Of a stretch of 64,000 nt of DNA, positions 22,517 through 33,743 are shown piece after piece. The DNA is taken from NCBI GenBank assembly GCA_933207985.1, contig OW240916.1:300947561-301011560 (forward strand), read 5' to 3'. How positions within the stretch are numbered: the stretch's first letter is position 1; every line of letters begins with the position of its first letter. The position numbers and the translations under genes were made by a program. Below the pieces are notes generated by a model. It was not told where the DNA came from and made no database searches. It saw only the letters and a list, made by a program, of their open reading frames with translations. Origin of the DNA: Pelobates cultripes (Eukaryota; Chordata; Amphibia; Anura; Pelobatidae).

Positions 22517-23828
22517 GCTATGTTGCCTTATTCTGACATCTATTGCATCTATAAGTTTGTTTAAAACTGTTTGGAGCGCTAGTACAATAGTGTCTTTAGT
22601 TCCAGTGGTATTATCTCCCATGAGCCCAGCATGTTTTTTTTCAATTCAATACTTTATTTCTAAGTTAATACTCACCATGTCTGGATGATTTTATATGCTT
22701 AACCGCTTATGCCTCACTCATTATTTAGACATGTATGATTAACCTGATGACACGATATGTAACATTTCACATCTATATGTTTAGTAAATGTTTTTGTTAT
22801 AAAAGCAGTAATATAGATACACAAAGCCACAAGACAAGTGAGACCAGTAAGACAAGATAAGCACCGTGAACAGTTTACTATTGCAACCATGTCAGATTTT
22901 TAAGGTAAGCATTATCCAAGAAAACCACAATTGGATATGCATATGTCAATGGAAAACAGTTAACTTAGAACTTCCTTATTAGGATTTAAAAAAATGATTT
23001 TTGATTGGCTGTACTATCTTGTAAAAAACAAGTTGAGGGGAGAATGGGGTAGAGACAAAAAGGAAGGGAAAAAGGAAAGATGGAAAGAAAAGGGGGCAGG
23101 TAAACTACAACAGCCCCTTACTCAATAAGGGGAAATACATTTTACTACATAGAGTCAGACAGGTACAATTTTAATTACATCAGCTGAACCCTGAACCATT
23201 CATCAGAAAGTACATTCGTCAGACAGCCAGATGTGGACAATCAAGTCATCATTCCAGAGAACATTTTTCCACTGCTTCAGAATCCGATACATCACTCAAG
23301 TTGGTAGTTTTGGCTATGCATTGTCCTCTGTGCAGCTGATTGACCACTAAAACCATTTCAGAGGTACGTTCTGCTTGTGTTCCTTCCAAGGGCAGTTAAG
23401 AACTCAGTATTGAGTGTATGTCCAGATCATGGATTTTTTTAAATACCACACAGTACTTGGCACTTGAAAATCTCTCATTTCTAGACGGCATCTTTCCACT
23501 TCAACTATTGTTGCTCTGAGATGTTTCCACTTCACAACACCACTTACAACAATGGCAGCTTTAGCAGGGCTTGAATTTGTTGTAATTACTTTCTCGAAAG
23601 GGTGCACTTTATTATGTTGCCAAGTAGAAAACCACTGAACTATGTCTAGTTGACCATTCTACTGCCAACGTTTGTCAATAGATTGCATGTAAGTGTTATT
23701 GAATTCATACACTTGTCAGCAATGACATATCCAAACCCAAGAGGAGAATCATTCAATGTATGTGTTATATCTCACATTAGCTCTTTGTACATTTTCTCTG
23801 ATATAGTAGAAATAGAGCCATGAACATT
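22517..23828 (-). other. Probable L1 3'-end remnants, no gene
   Basis: T-rich 22630-22665 and a G-rich purine tract at 23035-23100 (plus strand) mimic the L1 3' UTR layout seen at 9541-9895. No coding relic. 23120-23828 holds nothing I recognise. Confidence 0.35.
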
Positions 23829-24010
23829 TTCTTTTAAAATAATTTTTATTGAAAAGTTTTCAAAATATATTGTAAACAAAAATCTATTAAGGAGGGGAGC
23901 GGAAGGGGAAGAAAAGAGGAACCGAAGGGGGTTTCCATCTACAAATATACAAATTTGAAGGATGATAACAATGTATAATATGAATACCAATGATAAAATA
24001 TAGAGTGTAA
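23829..24010 (-). mobile_element. Probable L1 3' UTR fragment
   Basis: TTTTTATTGAAAAGTTTTC at about 23842, followed by a G/A-rich tract (23890-23935), resembles the minus-strand L1 3' end at 9549-9895. No ORF. Confidence 0.4.
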
Positions 24011-25072
24011 TATAACATGGTCATGACGATAGCTGACATTTTACAAATATTGCAGGCAATGAGAAACAGGTAATAGAAGATATTTCTTTTCTAATAAGAA
24101 TGTGTCATAAAATAACATCCAAGTGAAGACTTTATTACAAACTGATATGGAAATGGAATAATTAATTATGAAGAAGATGCTATTTTCTCACATAATGATT
24201 GTCTAACCACTGTATGGCCAGCGGAAAAGATGAGCAAAAATGGGGAGTGACCTTTTCTTTATGAGAGTGGACATTGTTAGGTACTTTGATAAAGATTAAA
24301 TAAACATTTAAAATCCTTTATACAGCAAATTAAATAATTACACACTTAATAATTACAGGAGAAAATTACAAATGGCAATGCAATATATCATACAACTGTC
24401 TCAACAATGTGGGATAATTTAATGCAAAACACCTCCACAAAGCAACTGTGTTGTATGTTACATTTTTATTCAGTTATTGTATGAAAAACAACATTTATTA
24501 TGGGATTTCAGAAACTGCAGATTTATGCCTCTATTAAATATTCAAAAGCAGACTTCATTTACATAATGTTGTTACTGAAAAATGAATTTAATTAAACATT
24601 CAGTGAAACTAAAAGTTAGTGAAGATCATTAGGAAGACTTTAATTTCTAAAAACACTCATTTGGCATTTACCTTAATTAAGTGAAGTGAAAGTAAAGTTA
24701 TGTTTGAACATAAGTGAAAGACATTAAATTAGCATACAAGAAAAAAAAGCAAATGAGAAAAATTATAATTGTTTATATATAGAACTGTTTGACTGGTACT
24801 GTTTTGTTTTGTCTAAACAAATCTAGAGAACAAAGAAAATTATTGTAGAAAATGTAAAAAGCTTATAATAACTATTTAGCAAGACTGCGGTTGTATTTAA
24901 ATCTCAGATTTGGAAACTGTTTATTCTCCCACACTTTTCTCCAATCCAAGTGTAGGACTCCACCGCTGCCCAAACCTTCTGGCTAAGGGATTGCACACTT
25001 CCTTCTAGCCATACCAGTTCATACCAGTAGTGGGAGCTTTGATAGGCCTAAAACAGTCAGCTGACACTGACG
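24011..25072. other. AT-rich DNA without recognisable gene
   Basis: Stops in all frames; homeodomain-like TAATTA words are frequent, as expected from composition alone. Confidence 0.45.
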
Positions 25073-26196
25073 CTGCAATCTTTAAGTTTGGATTCAAATA
25101 TTGTTGAATGGGTAAGGCAGTGGCTGAGTGACAGGCAACAGAGGGTTGTAGTTAATGGAATATATTCGAAGCTTGGACTTGTCACCAGTGGGGTACCTCA
25201 GGGATCTGTACTTGGACCCATTCTCTTTAATATTTTTATTAGTGATATTGCAGAAGGTCTTGATGGTAAGGTATGTCTTTTTGCTGATGATACTAAGATA
25301 TGTAACAGGGTTGATGTTCCAGGAGGGATAAGCCAAATGACAAATGATTTAGGTAAGCTAGAAAAATGGTCATGATTGTGGCAACTGACATTTAATGTGG
25401 ATAAGTGCAAGATAATGCATCTTGGACGTAAAAACACAAGGGCAGAGTACAGAATATTTGATAGAGTTCTAACCTCAACATATGAGGAAAGGTATTTAGC
25501 AGTGATTATTTCTGATGACTTAAAGGTAGGCAGACAATGTAATAGAGCAGCAGGAAATGCTAGCAGAATGCTTGGTTGTATAGGGAGAGGTATTAGCAGT
25601 AGAAAGAGGGAAGTGCTCATGCCATTGTACAGAACACTGGTGAGACCTCACTTGGAGTATTGTACACAGTACTGGAGACCGTATCTTCAGAAGGATATTG
25701 ATACCTTAGAGAGGGTTCAGAGAAGGGCTACTAAACTGGTTCATGGATTGCAGGATAAAACTTACCAGGAAAGGTTAAAGGATCTTAACATGTATAGCTT
25801 GGAGGAAAGACGAGACAGGGGGGATATGATAGAAACATTTAAATATATAAAGGGAATCAACACAGTAAAGGAGGAGACTATATTTAAAAGAAGAAAAACT
25901 ACCACAACAAGAGGACATAGTCTTAAATTAGAGGGACAAAGGTTTAAAAATAATATCAGGAAGTATTACTTTACTGAGAGGGTAGTGGATGCATGGAATA
26001 GCCTTCCAGCTGAAGTGTTAGAGGTTAACACAGTAAAGGAGTTTAAGCATGCGTGGGATAGGCATAAGGCTATCCTAACTATAAGATAAGGCTAGGGACT
26101 AATGAAAGTATTTAGAAAATTGGGCAGACTAGATGGGCCGAATGGTTCTTATCTGCCGTCACATTCTATGTTCTATGTTTCTATGTTTCTATGTAA
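25073..26196 (+). mobile_element. CR1-type LINE, family B, 5'-truncated copy 1
   Basis: Starts inside ORF2 (the homologous point is about 55440 in the minus-strand copy). Ends with GACTAGATGGGCCGAATGG.., TCTGCCGTCACATTCTATG and a (TTTCTATG)n tail at 26166-26196. A second copy begins directly in that tail at 26197. Confidence 0.92.
25088..26089 (+). pseudogene. CR1 family B reverse transcriptase, C-terminal part
   Basis: Encodes the RT segment from VEWVRQWLSDRQQRVVVNG through SGVPQGSVLGPILF and the catalytic LFADDTKI. It continues with LTFNVDKCKIMHLGRK, SDDLKVGRQC, RPHLEYCTQYWRP and the C-terminal AWNSLPAEV block, ending at a natural stop at 26087-26089. One nonsense TGA at 25373-25375 replaces the glutamate codon seen in the 54-57 kb copy (WSELWQ). 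The frame is otherwise intact, so the copy is young. It lacks the endonuclease and RT fingers. Confidence 0.92.
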
Positions 26197-26903
26197 CATA
26201 TGAGGAAAGGGATTTAGGGGTGATTATTTCTGATGACTTAAAGGTAGGCAGACAATGTAATAGAGCAGCAGGAAATGCTAGCAGAATGCTTGGTTGTATA
26301 GGGAGAGGTATTAGCAGTAGAAAGAGGGAAGTGCTCATGCCATTGTACAGAACACTGGTGAGACCTCACTTGGAGTATTGTACACAGTACTGGAGACCGT
26401 ATCTTCAGAAGGATATTGATACCTTAGAGAGGGTTCAGAGAAGGGCTACTAAACTGGTTCATGGATTGCGGGATAAAACTTACCAGGAAAGGTTAAAGGA
26501 TCTTAACATGTATAGCTTGGAGGAAAGACGAGACAGGGGGGATATGATAGAAACATTTAAATATATAAAGGGAATCAACACAGTAAAGGAGGAGACTATA
26601 TTTAAAAGAAGAAAAACTACCACAACAAGAGGACATAGTCTTAAATTAGAGGGACAAAGGTTTAAAAATAATATCAGGAAGTATTACTTTACTGAGAGGG
26701 TAGTGGATGCATGGAATAGCCTTCCAGCTGAAGTGGTAGAGGTTAACACAGTAAAGGAGTTTAAGCATGCGTGGGATAGGCATAAGGCTATCCTAACTAT
26801 AAGATAAGGCCAGGGACTAATGAAAGTATTTAGAAAATTGGGCAGACTAGATGGGCCAAATGGTTCTTATCTGCCGTCACATTCTGTTTCTATGTTTCTA
26901 TGA
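26197..26903 (+). mobile_element. CR1 family B, copy 2, head-to-tail with copy 1
   Basis: Begins at the ACATATGAGGAAAGG point of ORF2 inside the TTTCTATG tail of copy 1 and ends in its own TTTCTATG tail (26880-26903). By eye only a handful of substitutions separate it from 25476-26190. The open frame (to 26807) is the C-terminal RT region without the catalytic box, joined at its start to the tail of copy 1. Confidence 0.92.
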
Positions 26904-26971
26904 CACTCTCAGCAAATCAAAGCTATTCTTTGCTGCTTAGGCTAATGCTTACTTATCACAGCTGGGGAAGT

Positions 26972-27147
26972 CAACATGATCTTCAGCTTTTGGCAGCTCT
27001 TCACACCAACTCTTGTGAGTACAGTCTGTGTGTTGCGTGAAGCATTGCCATGTTAACCCATATCAGCGCTCTGACAGCCGGGGCCATGGCAACGATCCAA
27101 GCGACAAACACAGATTGTACTCACAAGAGTTGAAGATCATGTTGGCT
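26972..27147. repeat. Imperfect long inverted repeat
   Basis: The left arm has CAACATGATCTTC, then after an unmatched stretch AACTCTTGTGAGTACA(G/A)TCTGTGT (27008-27032). The right arm repeats both in complement (27101-27147) without the unmatched stretch. Inner bases TGCCATG and CATGGCA also pair. It is a fold-back structure of unknown family. The 80-aa open frame across it is not a gene. Confidence 0.7.
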
Positions 27148-27289
27148 GGGCCCCCTCTTCACTACACTGCATCTGGCAGCCTGCACAATGCTCCTGGACC
27201 ACCAGGCAGTGAAATGTCTCACCTCCCTGCCCAGATCAGAGGTATGGAGGGGGGAAATAAAATAAAATAATGATATATTTTTTTTAAAT

Positions 27290-27394
27290 AGAAAAAAACC
27301 TTTTTCCCCTTATCCTACCCCACAATTATACTCACACTCTCTGCATCCACTACACACATCATCCACTACACACACTGCATCCACTACACATGCA

Positions 27395-27430
<36 letters not shown>

Positions 27431-27520
27431 CAACCTTTACACAAACACATACATTGCATGCACTGCACAAACACACTGCATCCACTACACACACTGCATC
27501 CATCTCTTCACATGCATACA
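27290..27520. repeat. (CA)n microsatellite with CACTACACACACTGCATC satellite
   Basis: Pure CA run 27395-27428, flanked on both sides by diverged CACTACACACACTGCATC units. Confidence 0.85.
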
Positions 27521-29079
27521 CTGCATTCTTGTGAGCGGAATCAGAAGTGGGCACAGTGTGCAGGTTCACGGGAAAGCCCCGTGGGCAGACTCGGGGATGG
27601 GACCTGGGGGCCCAGAACTTGTGCTGTGTAAGGGGCCCTAAAATTTCTGATGGCTGCCCTGCCACCCTTTTATATATTTAACTATTTCATGTGTTTTACA
27701 TTTTTAAAGAACTGCTGGTTGCTCAATAGTTAAATTGGCAATTTTCTTCTTGCAGGATTTGGTGTGAGGAAAGAAATGGACCAGTTTTTTCACTGTTTGT
27801 TGCTGGCTTTAACAATTTGTCTGCTGGCATGTAATCATGTTATAGGTAGAAGGATCTGAAGAAGAGCAAATTATATATATTTTCCCCACTTCTACAATAG
27901 ATCCATTTTCCTGTAAAATAATGTCCAGTAATTGCATTAAATTCTGGTTAATCACGCGGAATAAACCTCATCATCGGTAATAGGGCTGCACAATGTATAA
28001 CTTAAAAATTAAATTAAAATGAAAATCTTTAAGAACATATATAAGGAAAACACGCAGAATCAGATAATGTTTCACTGCAGAATACAACAGTTTCACATTC
28101 TGTACAGAGAGCTTATCATCATTACCAGCTTGGAACTAAATGAGCTATGAGTCCTGTTTGAGGCTTAACTCATCCATCAATCTTTATCATACAATATCTT
28201 GAAGTAGACATTTTCTTGAGCTCAGATTTTGTGAGAGCTCATTAACGATGTAAGATGGAAAACAGGTCTGAAGAACATGGTTTACAATGTAAATGTAAAG
28301 GCAAACTCTTCTATGGGTATACCTAAAGTCAAATAAAGATAATATACAGTAATGTTTATAAGTTTAGTATGTTCAATGCATATTAGACTACATATAAATA
28401 AGCAGAAGATCAATTGAATTTGTTTATATTTTGCTGAACTTTTCAAATAAAACGCTATGGTATATTTAAACAGATGATTCTACATGGAGGAAAGCCAATG
28501 GCAGGAAGAAAAAGATACAATTCAAGAGGTATGGCCAAAATCCATGGACCCAGCTGTCGTGATAGGCAGAAGTGACATCTATTTATTAGGGTTGGCGTTA
28601 TCTTAAAGCTGCACATGTGACTATCTTAGGGTTCACAGAAGGGAGGTGGCACAAAATTAGTTCCACTGGCCCATGCAGAGGGGTGCCTTTATGGGCCAGT
28701 GAGGAGATTAAACATCTCCTTCACTGGCTCAGTACACCCATTGTACAGGAGAAGGTGGACCCAGTCAGTTTCTGGTCTGCACCCTATGTATGGTGCAGAT
28801 CTTATGTATAATACTGTGATCTCATCTCTTCTATTCTAAAAACTCGTAAAAGCCACACACCAGGTCAGCAGACGGTCCAAACTAAAGGCTCTACAGACTG
28901 GACCACTAGAACCAGCATGTATCCCCTTCATGACCTAAGGAAACAAGAGGGAGGGGAAGAATAAGCTGTTTTGTTTTGTTTTTAATAAAAAAAGACTAAT
29001 TTTATATAAAACAGGTTTTACATATAGTAAAAAATGTAAGCCATATCTCACCCCTTCCACATACAAGAGCCCTTATCCC
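27521..29079. other. No gene recognised
   Basis: Mostly AT-rich. A small inverted repeat CACTGGCCCA/TGGGCCAGTG lies at about 28662-28702. No coding or RNA gene signal. Confidence 0.45.
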
Positions 29080-29420
29080 ATGCTACATCCCCTACAAACA
29101 CGCACATGGCATCCACCAGCAAACAGTATATCCCTTACACACACTACTTCCCCTATACACATATTCAAACACACGTTGCATTACCCACACATACACACAT
29201 ATATTACATCCCATACATACACTACGTCTCATACACATGTCATCTGCTACACAAGAAATATCCTGCACACGTACTATATACCCTTTTACACACACTCTCT
29301 CTACAGCCACTAGACAAACAAACAACACATCAAATAAACAGAAACAGATTTTTGCACACACACTACATCACAAACCATCACCTCAATACACATGCAATAC
29401 ACATCCAAATGCATTTGCAA
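29080..29420. repeat. Degenerate CA/ACACATAC-rich satellite
   Basis: Repeated ACACACTAC, ATACACACAT and related words. It keeps overlapping frames open on both strands; none is a gene. Confidence 0.6.
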
Positions 29421-29942
29421 TCCTCTTTTATGCCCGTCTCACTTTAGTCCTCTAGTATCCCACTTATGGAAACACTAGAGAAAGGTTACCAAAGCCAGCA
29501 ATTATGAGGTTTATTATTGTATTATTATTAATATTATTGGTATTTATATAGCGCCAACTAATTACGCAGCGCTTTACTATATTATGAAAGGGGGGGAAAT
29601 TTATAATACATGAGACAATTACACAGTGACACAGGAACAATAGGTAGATGAGGACCCTGCTCAAATGAGCTTACAGTCTAGATGAGGTGGGGTACAAATA
29701 CTCAACAGGGCAGCAATGGTGACAGCCACCAAACAAGGTGGAAAAGTAGCAGAGCTAAAGGTGAGAGTGGAGTATGGCTCTTTAGGAGAGCAAGAGACAG
29801 ATTTGGATAAGTATAGATAAGTTACTCTGGTAAAAGAAAGGGGGTGTACCAGCGCTAAAAATTCCCCAACCAGTGAACTATGTTCTAGATAACTAATAAA
29901 GCTGCTATCACACCTAGTTCTTATCTTACAAGAATAGAAACC

Positions 29943-30127
29943 CAAAAACTGTTAAGGTGTAGCGCTATATTTACAGGTAAAAGGTAGTAATAGAAAAGTT
30001 GATATACACCAGTAATACCTTGAATATTCTTTATGTCTTTATAGTCACATTAGGGTATAAATTCTACAAGACATAAAAAACAGACAAACCAAACATAGTG
30101 CAAACTGCGTAATATAGTCCGTTATAG
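29943..30127. repeat. PLE inverted-repeat arm (left)
   Basis: About 182 bp complementary to 34678-34857, with roughly five differences by eye. It contains CTGTTAAGGTGTAGCGC and TGCGTAATATAGTCCGTTA. The arms lie near the two ends of the PLE. Confidence 0.93.
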
Positions 30128-30550
30128 GATATTAGAAAGGGAAAATTTCCCACTCACAATTTTAGGAGCTAATACGGAATAGCTCAATATCTGCGCCCTT
30201 TGGGTCCGTAAAGGCGACCCTCACCCTTCTTGTGTATGGGTATCCTTGATTTCCTATGGAAGTAGAGAGCGTATATGGTGCAGTACCGTAATTATTTAAT
30301 ATAAGATAAATGTAAAATATAATACTCACAAAATTAGAGCCATCCAGATCGGCTCTAATCCACACATCTGTGTAGTTAAGGACTACACTACTTCTTTAAA
30401 AAATAGCAGGGAAAATGCCAATATATAATATAAAAGAATAGTAATTTTATTGTAACAATAAATGTATAAAATTATATATATATAAAAAAAACAATAAAAA
30501 ACAATATCAAATTGACATTAAATCCAAAAGTCCAATAGTCTCACAGTCTC

Positions 30551-30590
30551 TCCAGTACGCGTTTCGCCTTGCAGGCTTCCTCAGCTGGAT
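30551..30590 (-). ncRNA. Hammerhead-like motif in the PLE 3' region (candidate)
   Basis: Minus strand order: ATCCAG, CTGAGGA, then AGCCTGCAAGGC (stem GCCT/AGGC), GAAA, the palindrome ACGCGT with a GTA triplet, then CTGGAG, which pairs with the 5' TCCAG. This is the type-I hammerhead order with a very short stem III. One extra A between CTGAGGA and stem II departs from the consensus. PLEs of other eukaryotes are known to carry hammerhead motifs in their terminal repeats. Self-cleavage is not shown. Confidence 0.5.
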
Positions 30591-30873
30591 ATGGTGATTC
30601 AGACTTCCAATGGATCCTCCCTGCTATATGTACCCCTCTCAGGGGTGTAATAATTGGTATCCAGGCTTGCATTTTCGCGGGTAATCACCATAGAAACGGT
30701 GACGCCCTGCATTTCAAGCCATTTCTGCTGTTTATTTCCGGGTTTTTAGTTCCGTCGCGTCATTTCCAGTTTCGCCGATACGTCACTTCCTTGCGTTCCA
30801 CCATGCGGTTCACCGTGCGGTTCACCATGCGGTTCACCATTTGTTTCCCCAAGGTTTCCGAATTGGTGGTTTT

Positions 30874-30953
30874 TTAACCCCTTAAGGACCAAACATCTGG
30901 AATAAAAGGGAATCATGACGTGTCAGACATGTCATGTGTCTTTAAGTGGTTAA
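30874..30953. mobile_element. 80-bp TTAA palindromic MITE, decayed
   Basis: TTAACCCCTTAAGGAC at 30874 and a diverged complement ending TTAA at 30953, with the shared core CTGGAATAAAAGGGAATCA. Same family as 8129-8199. It lies inside the PLE 3' region. Confidence 0.68.
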
Positions 30954-31428
30954 AAGAGATACAAGTATAGGTGGATTTAACATTTGTATAAGATTAATCA
31001 GCATTCATTTCCAAATGTAAATAAGCCTTCTAAATGTCCAATAAAGTTAATGTTAATAAAGTTTTCCACCTATCTTTTCTTTGTTTCTACTTATAACATG
31101 CATATGTTTTTTAGAAAAGATTGTAGCTTTGCAGAAAAATATTAGCATTTTATGATCAAATACCCATATGTCATTATTACACCTCTTAAAAATTAAGTTT
31201 AATGAATGAGTTGATAAATGATTTAAGGTTATTAAATACAATATATTAAATGAAATACAACATTTAAAAAACCTTATAAATCCATAATTTAAATTACTGT
31301 TATCTTTATAGTACATATAATAAAAGCATCATACAATCATTGCTCACATATTATTAGAAGGAGAAAAAAAAAAAAAAAAAGGTCATGATTCTATTAAAGA
31401 GGGTTTAAATGAAACCATAAGAAGATTT
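30954..31428. other. PLE 3' region or small insertion with poly(A), no gene
   Basis: AT-rich; an A17 run at 31364-31380 may mark the end of a small plus-strand retro-insertion. No family recognised. Confidence 0.35.
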
Positions 31429-32465
31429 TTATTTTAAAAAATGGCACATCTCGAAATCTGTGTTTAGACCATTTGGGATTAAAGTATTTAGTTTAAAGAT
31501 CCACTCCATCTCAATTTTACTCATTTTACTATCAAAGTTGCCTCCCCTCCAGTCTTTTTTTACTTTTATAATTCCTAAAAACGTAGTGTCTTTCATGTCA
31601 CATTTGTGTGCAATTTTATAGTGTAAAGAGACACTATGTTTCTCAAAACCTTTTAAAATGTTACGGCTATGTTCTTCGATTCTAATATGCAAAGGTCTGG
31701 TAGTTTTCCCTATATAGCCTAAACCTCAAGGGCAAATCATTAAGTAAATGAGATTTTTTGAGTGGCAACTCAGAAAATCTTTAATTTGATATTCTTTACC
31801 ATCTTTATCCCTAAAGTGCTTTATATGCCTTTTTTTATTATTAGTCCTTTTGCACGCTAGGCATTGAACACACCCAAAAAATCCCTTATCTGAATTTAAA
31901 AAAGTGTTAGTGCTTTTCTTTTCTTTTAAAAAGCTTGAAGTTAGGGAGTGGCGTAAATTGTTAACCCCTCTGTGTATAAATTTAGGTCTTTCTGGGAGAA
32001 AAGATTTTACACCTGGATCCTGTAATAGAATCGGCCAAAACTTAGAGATTATTTTTCTCACTTTTTTGTTGTCTGTGCTGAAATTACATATAAAAGGGAG
32101 CTCCATAAATGTATTTTCCTTTTTATCCTTATATTGTAAGAGATTCTTTCTTTCTTTCGTCCTTACTTCTTTCCTGGCCATTTCTAATTTTGATTCCTCG
32201 TATCCTTTCTCCATAAAGTCTTCTTTAATTTTAATAGATTGGGTCTCAAACGTAGTTAGGTCTGTACAATTACGTCTAATACATAAAAACTGTCCTCTAG
32301 GGGCATTTTCAAGCCACGTAGAGTAGTGGCAACTTTCCCTCTCTATATAGCTATTAGCTTCTACCGTCTTGAAATTAGTTTTGGTTTTAATCTTATTTTC
32401 TTCAATGTATATCAGTAAATCCAAAAAGATTATTTCCGTTTTACTCCAATTGCTACTAAGCGTTA
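31429..32465 (-). pseudogene. PLE RT C-terminus and GIY-YIG endonuclease, one premature stop
   Basis: Continues the PLE protein after the LTR with GITLSSNWSKTEIIFLDLLIY. The linker has PFICNFSTDNKKVRKIISKF and a zinc-like CVQCLACKR, then FLSCHSKNLIYLMICP. A TGA stands at the place of a cysteine codon near 31727. The frame then continues GLGYIGKTTRPLHIRIEEH, the GIY-YIG nuclease core, and ends NGLNTDFEMCHFLK at 31429. The GIY-YIG domain nicks the target DNA in active PLEs. Apart from the stop this half is well preserved. Confidence 0.9.
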
Positions 32466-32566
32466 TACCCTGTAACGGACCGTTTTGCACAAAAGGGAAA
32501 AAACCGCTTAGACGATAATCCCCTTTCAGAGACAGGCACAGCTACTGTAGAATAACCAAAACTCAT

Positions 32567-32737
32567 GAATTGAATACAAGTGAATGCACCAAACACCCGA
32601 ACTGCATACAAGGGAATGCTCCAAACACCCGAATTGCATGCAAGGGAATGCTCCAAACACCCGAACTGCTTACAAGGGAATGCTCCAAACACTCGAACTG
32701 CATACAAGGGAATGCTCCAAACACTCGAACTGGAACC
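32567..32737. repeat. 32-bp minisatellite, five units
   Basis: Units start GAATGCTCCAAACAC at 32582, 32614, 32646, 32678 and 32710, all 32 bp apart; the first has CACC in place of CTCC. It lies in the U5 side of the LTR. The shorter LTR at 21281 shows no such array. Confidence 0.95.
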
Positions 32738-33575
32738 TCACGAATAGCTGCTAGCAAACTAACAGGAAAAGCACCCAAGCGGCTTACACTCCTGGCAATC
32801 AGTCTCTATCAGCATACAGTAAATCCCCCCAAAGACGAGACAAGGCTCCGTGTTGAGGGTCAGGCAGTGGTCTGTTTAATGAGGGCTACCTGCCCAGTAT
32901 TTATGCAGGTCTCCCACCTGGTGGACACTCCCTTAGGGGACCAGATGGAAGACTGTAACAAAAGACATACATGTACCAATTACAGACATACAGAAGTAAA
33001 ACATCCCCACAATGCATCCTGGCTTCCTCCCCTCTGCCCTGGAGAAGTAATTCAATTATCTCCCAGGACAAAGGCAAAACTCCATTACACACGTGGGGAC
33101 ACAAAACCAGTATTACACTTTAAAATACATAAAGTAACATTTATTACATAAAACACAGACATGTAACATATCCCCAGATAGCGAATGGCGCTCAGACCAC
33201 ACGAATACAGTTTAATCGCCATGGAGCCAAAGTCTAACAGTCAGTTTCATACGAATGGGCTCCATGGGATTCCTATCTGGGGTATAACACATTCAAACAA
33301 AACTACCGAACACCGGGCCGTTCGTGCACTTCCACCGAACAAGAAGGGAGGTCGGCGGCTTCAGCGGTGTTCGCGCAAAACTGTGTCCGATTTTAGTTCT
33401 ATGAAAATAGGGGCGAACACCGCTGTGCATTCGTATGTTTAAAATGTCCGCGACCTCGTGTTCGGGATACGAATGGCGGCCACCCAGCATTTGTCAATTA
33501 AGATGCGGTTAACCGCAGCTTCAGGGAGGTTAATTGCCGGCACACTCCAGCTCCCAGGTGGTCTATTCATTCGTG

Positions 33576-33610
33576 CGGTTGTTCGGTAGATTGAATCTAC
33601 CGAACAACCG
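33576..33610. repeat. 17-bp palindrome with single-base centre
   Basis: CGGTTGTTCGGTAGATT (33576-33592), G, then its exact complement (33594-33610). It lies in the U3 side of the LTR. Confidence 0.95.
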
Positions 33611-33743
33611 GCAGAAAAGCACGAATACAGCTTTTCTGTAGGTGAAATAAAGTCTTTTAAAAGGGGGCCATAGTCCAGAGGCAGCAGGCGAGCAACCAGG
33701 CTTCTCCAATGCAATGTGGCGAGATTGGTCTCGTCACATACCC

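Larger units (their letters stand above)
32471..33738 (-). mobile_element. Solo LTR, 1268 bp, inserted in the PLE
   Basis: Plus-strand ends TGTAACGG (32471) and CGTCACA (33738), with TACCC on both sides (32466-32470 and 33739-33743), an exact 5-bp target duplication. Removing it and one TACCC rejoins the PLE frame without a change. On the minus strand the LTR starts TGTGACGAG. It contains a 32-bp minisatellite near its 3' end, a 17-bp palindrome pair (33576-33610) and an ATTAAA signal near 32877. Same family as 21281-22516. No coding sequence; the long plus-strand frame at 32570-33151 is antisense chance. Confidence 0.92.

Noticed and set aside
31904..32326. 140-aa plus-strand frame
   Set aside because: Antisense to the PLE linker region.
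32582..32737. CRISPR-like regular 32-bp array
   Set aside because: Direct tandem units without unique spacers, inside an LTR of a vertebrate genome.
32570..33151. 193-aa plus-strand open frame
   Set aside because: Runs antisense through the 32-bp minisatellite and the LTR; the 32-bp period shifts the frame each unit and there is no protein family signature.
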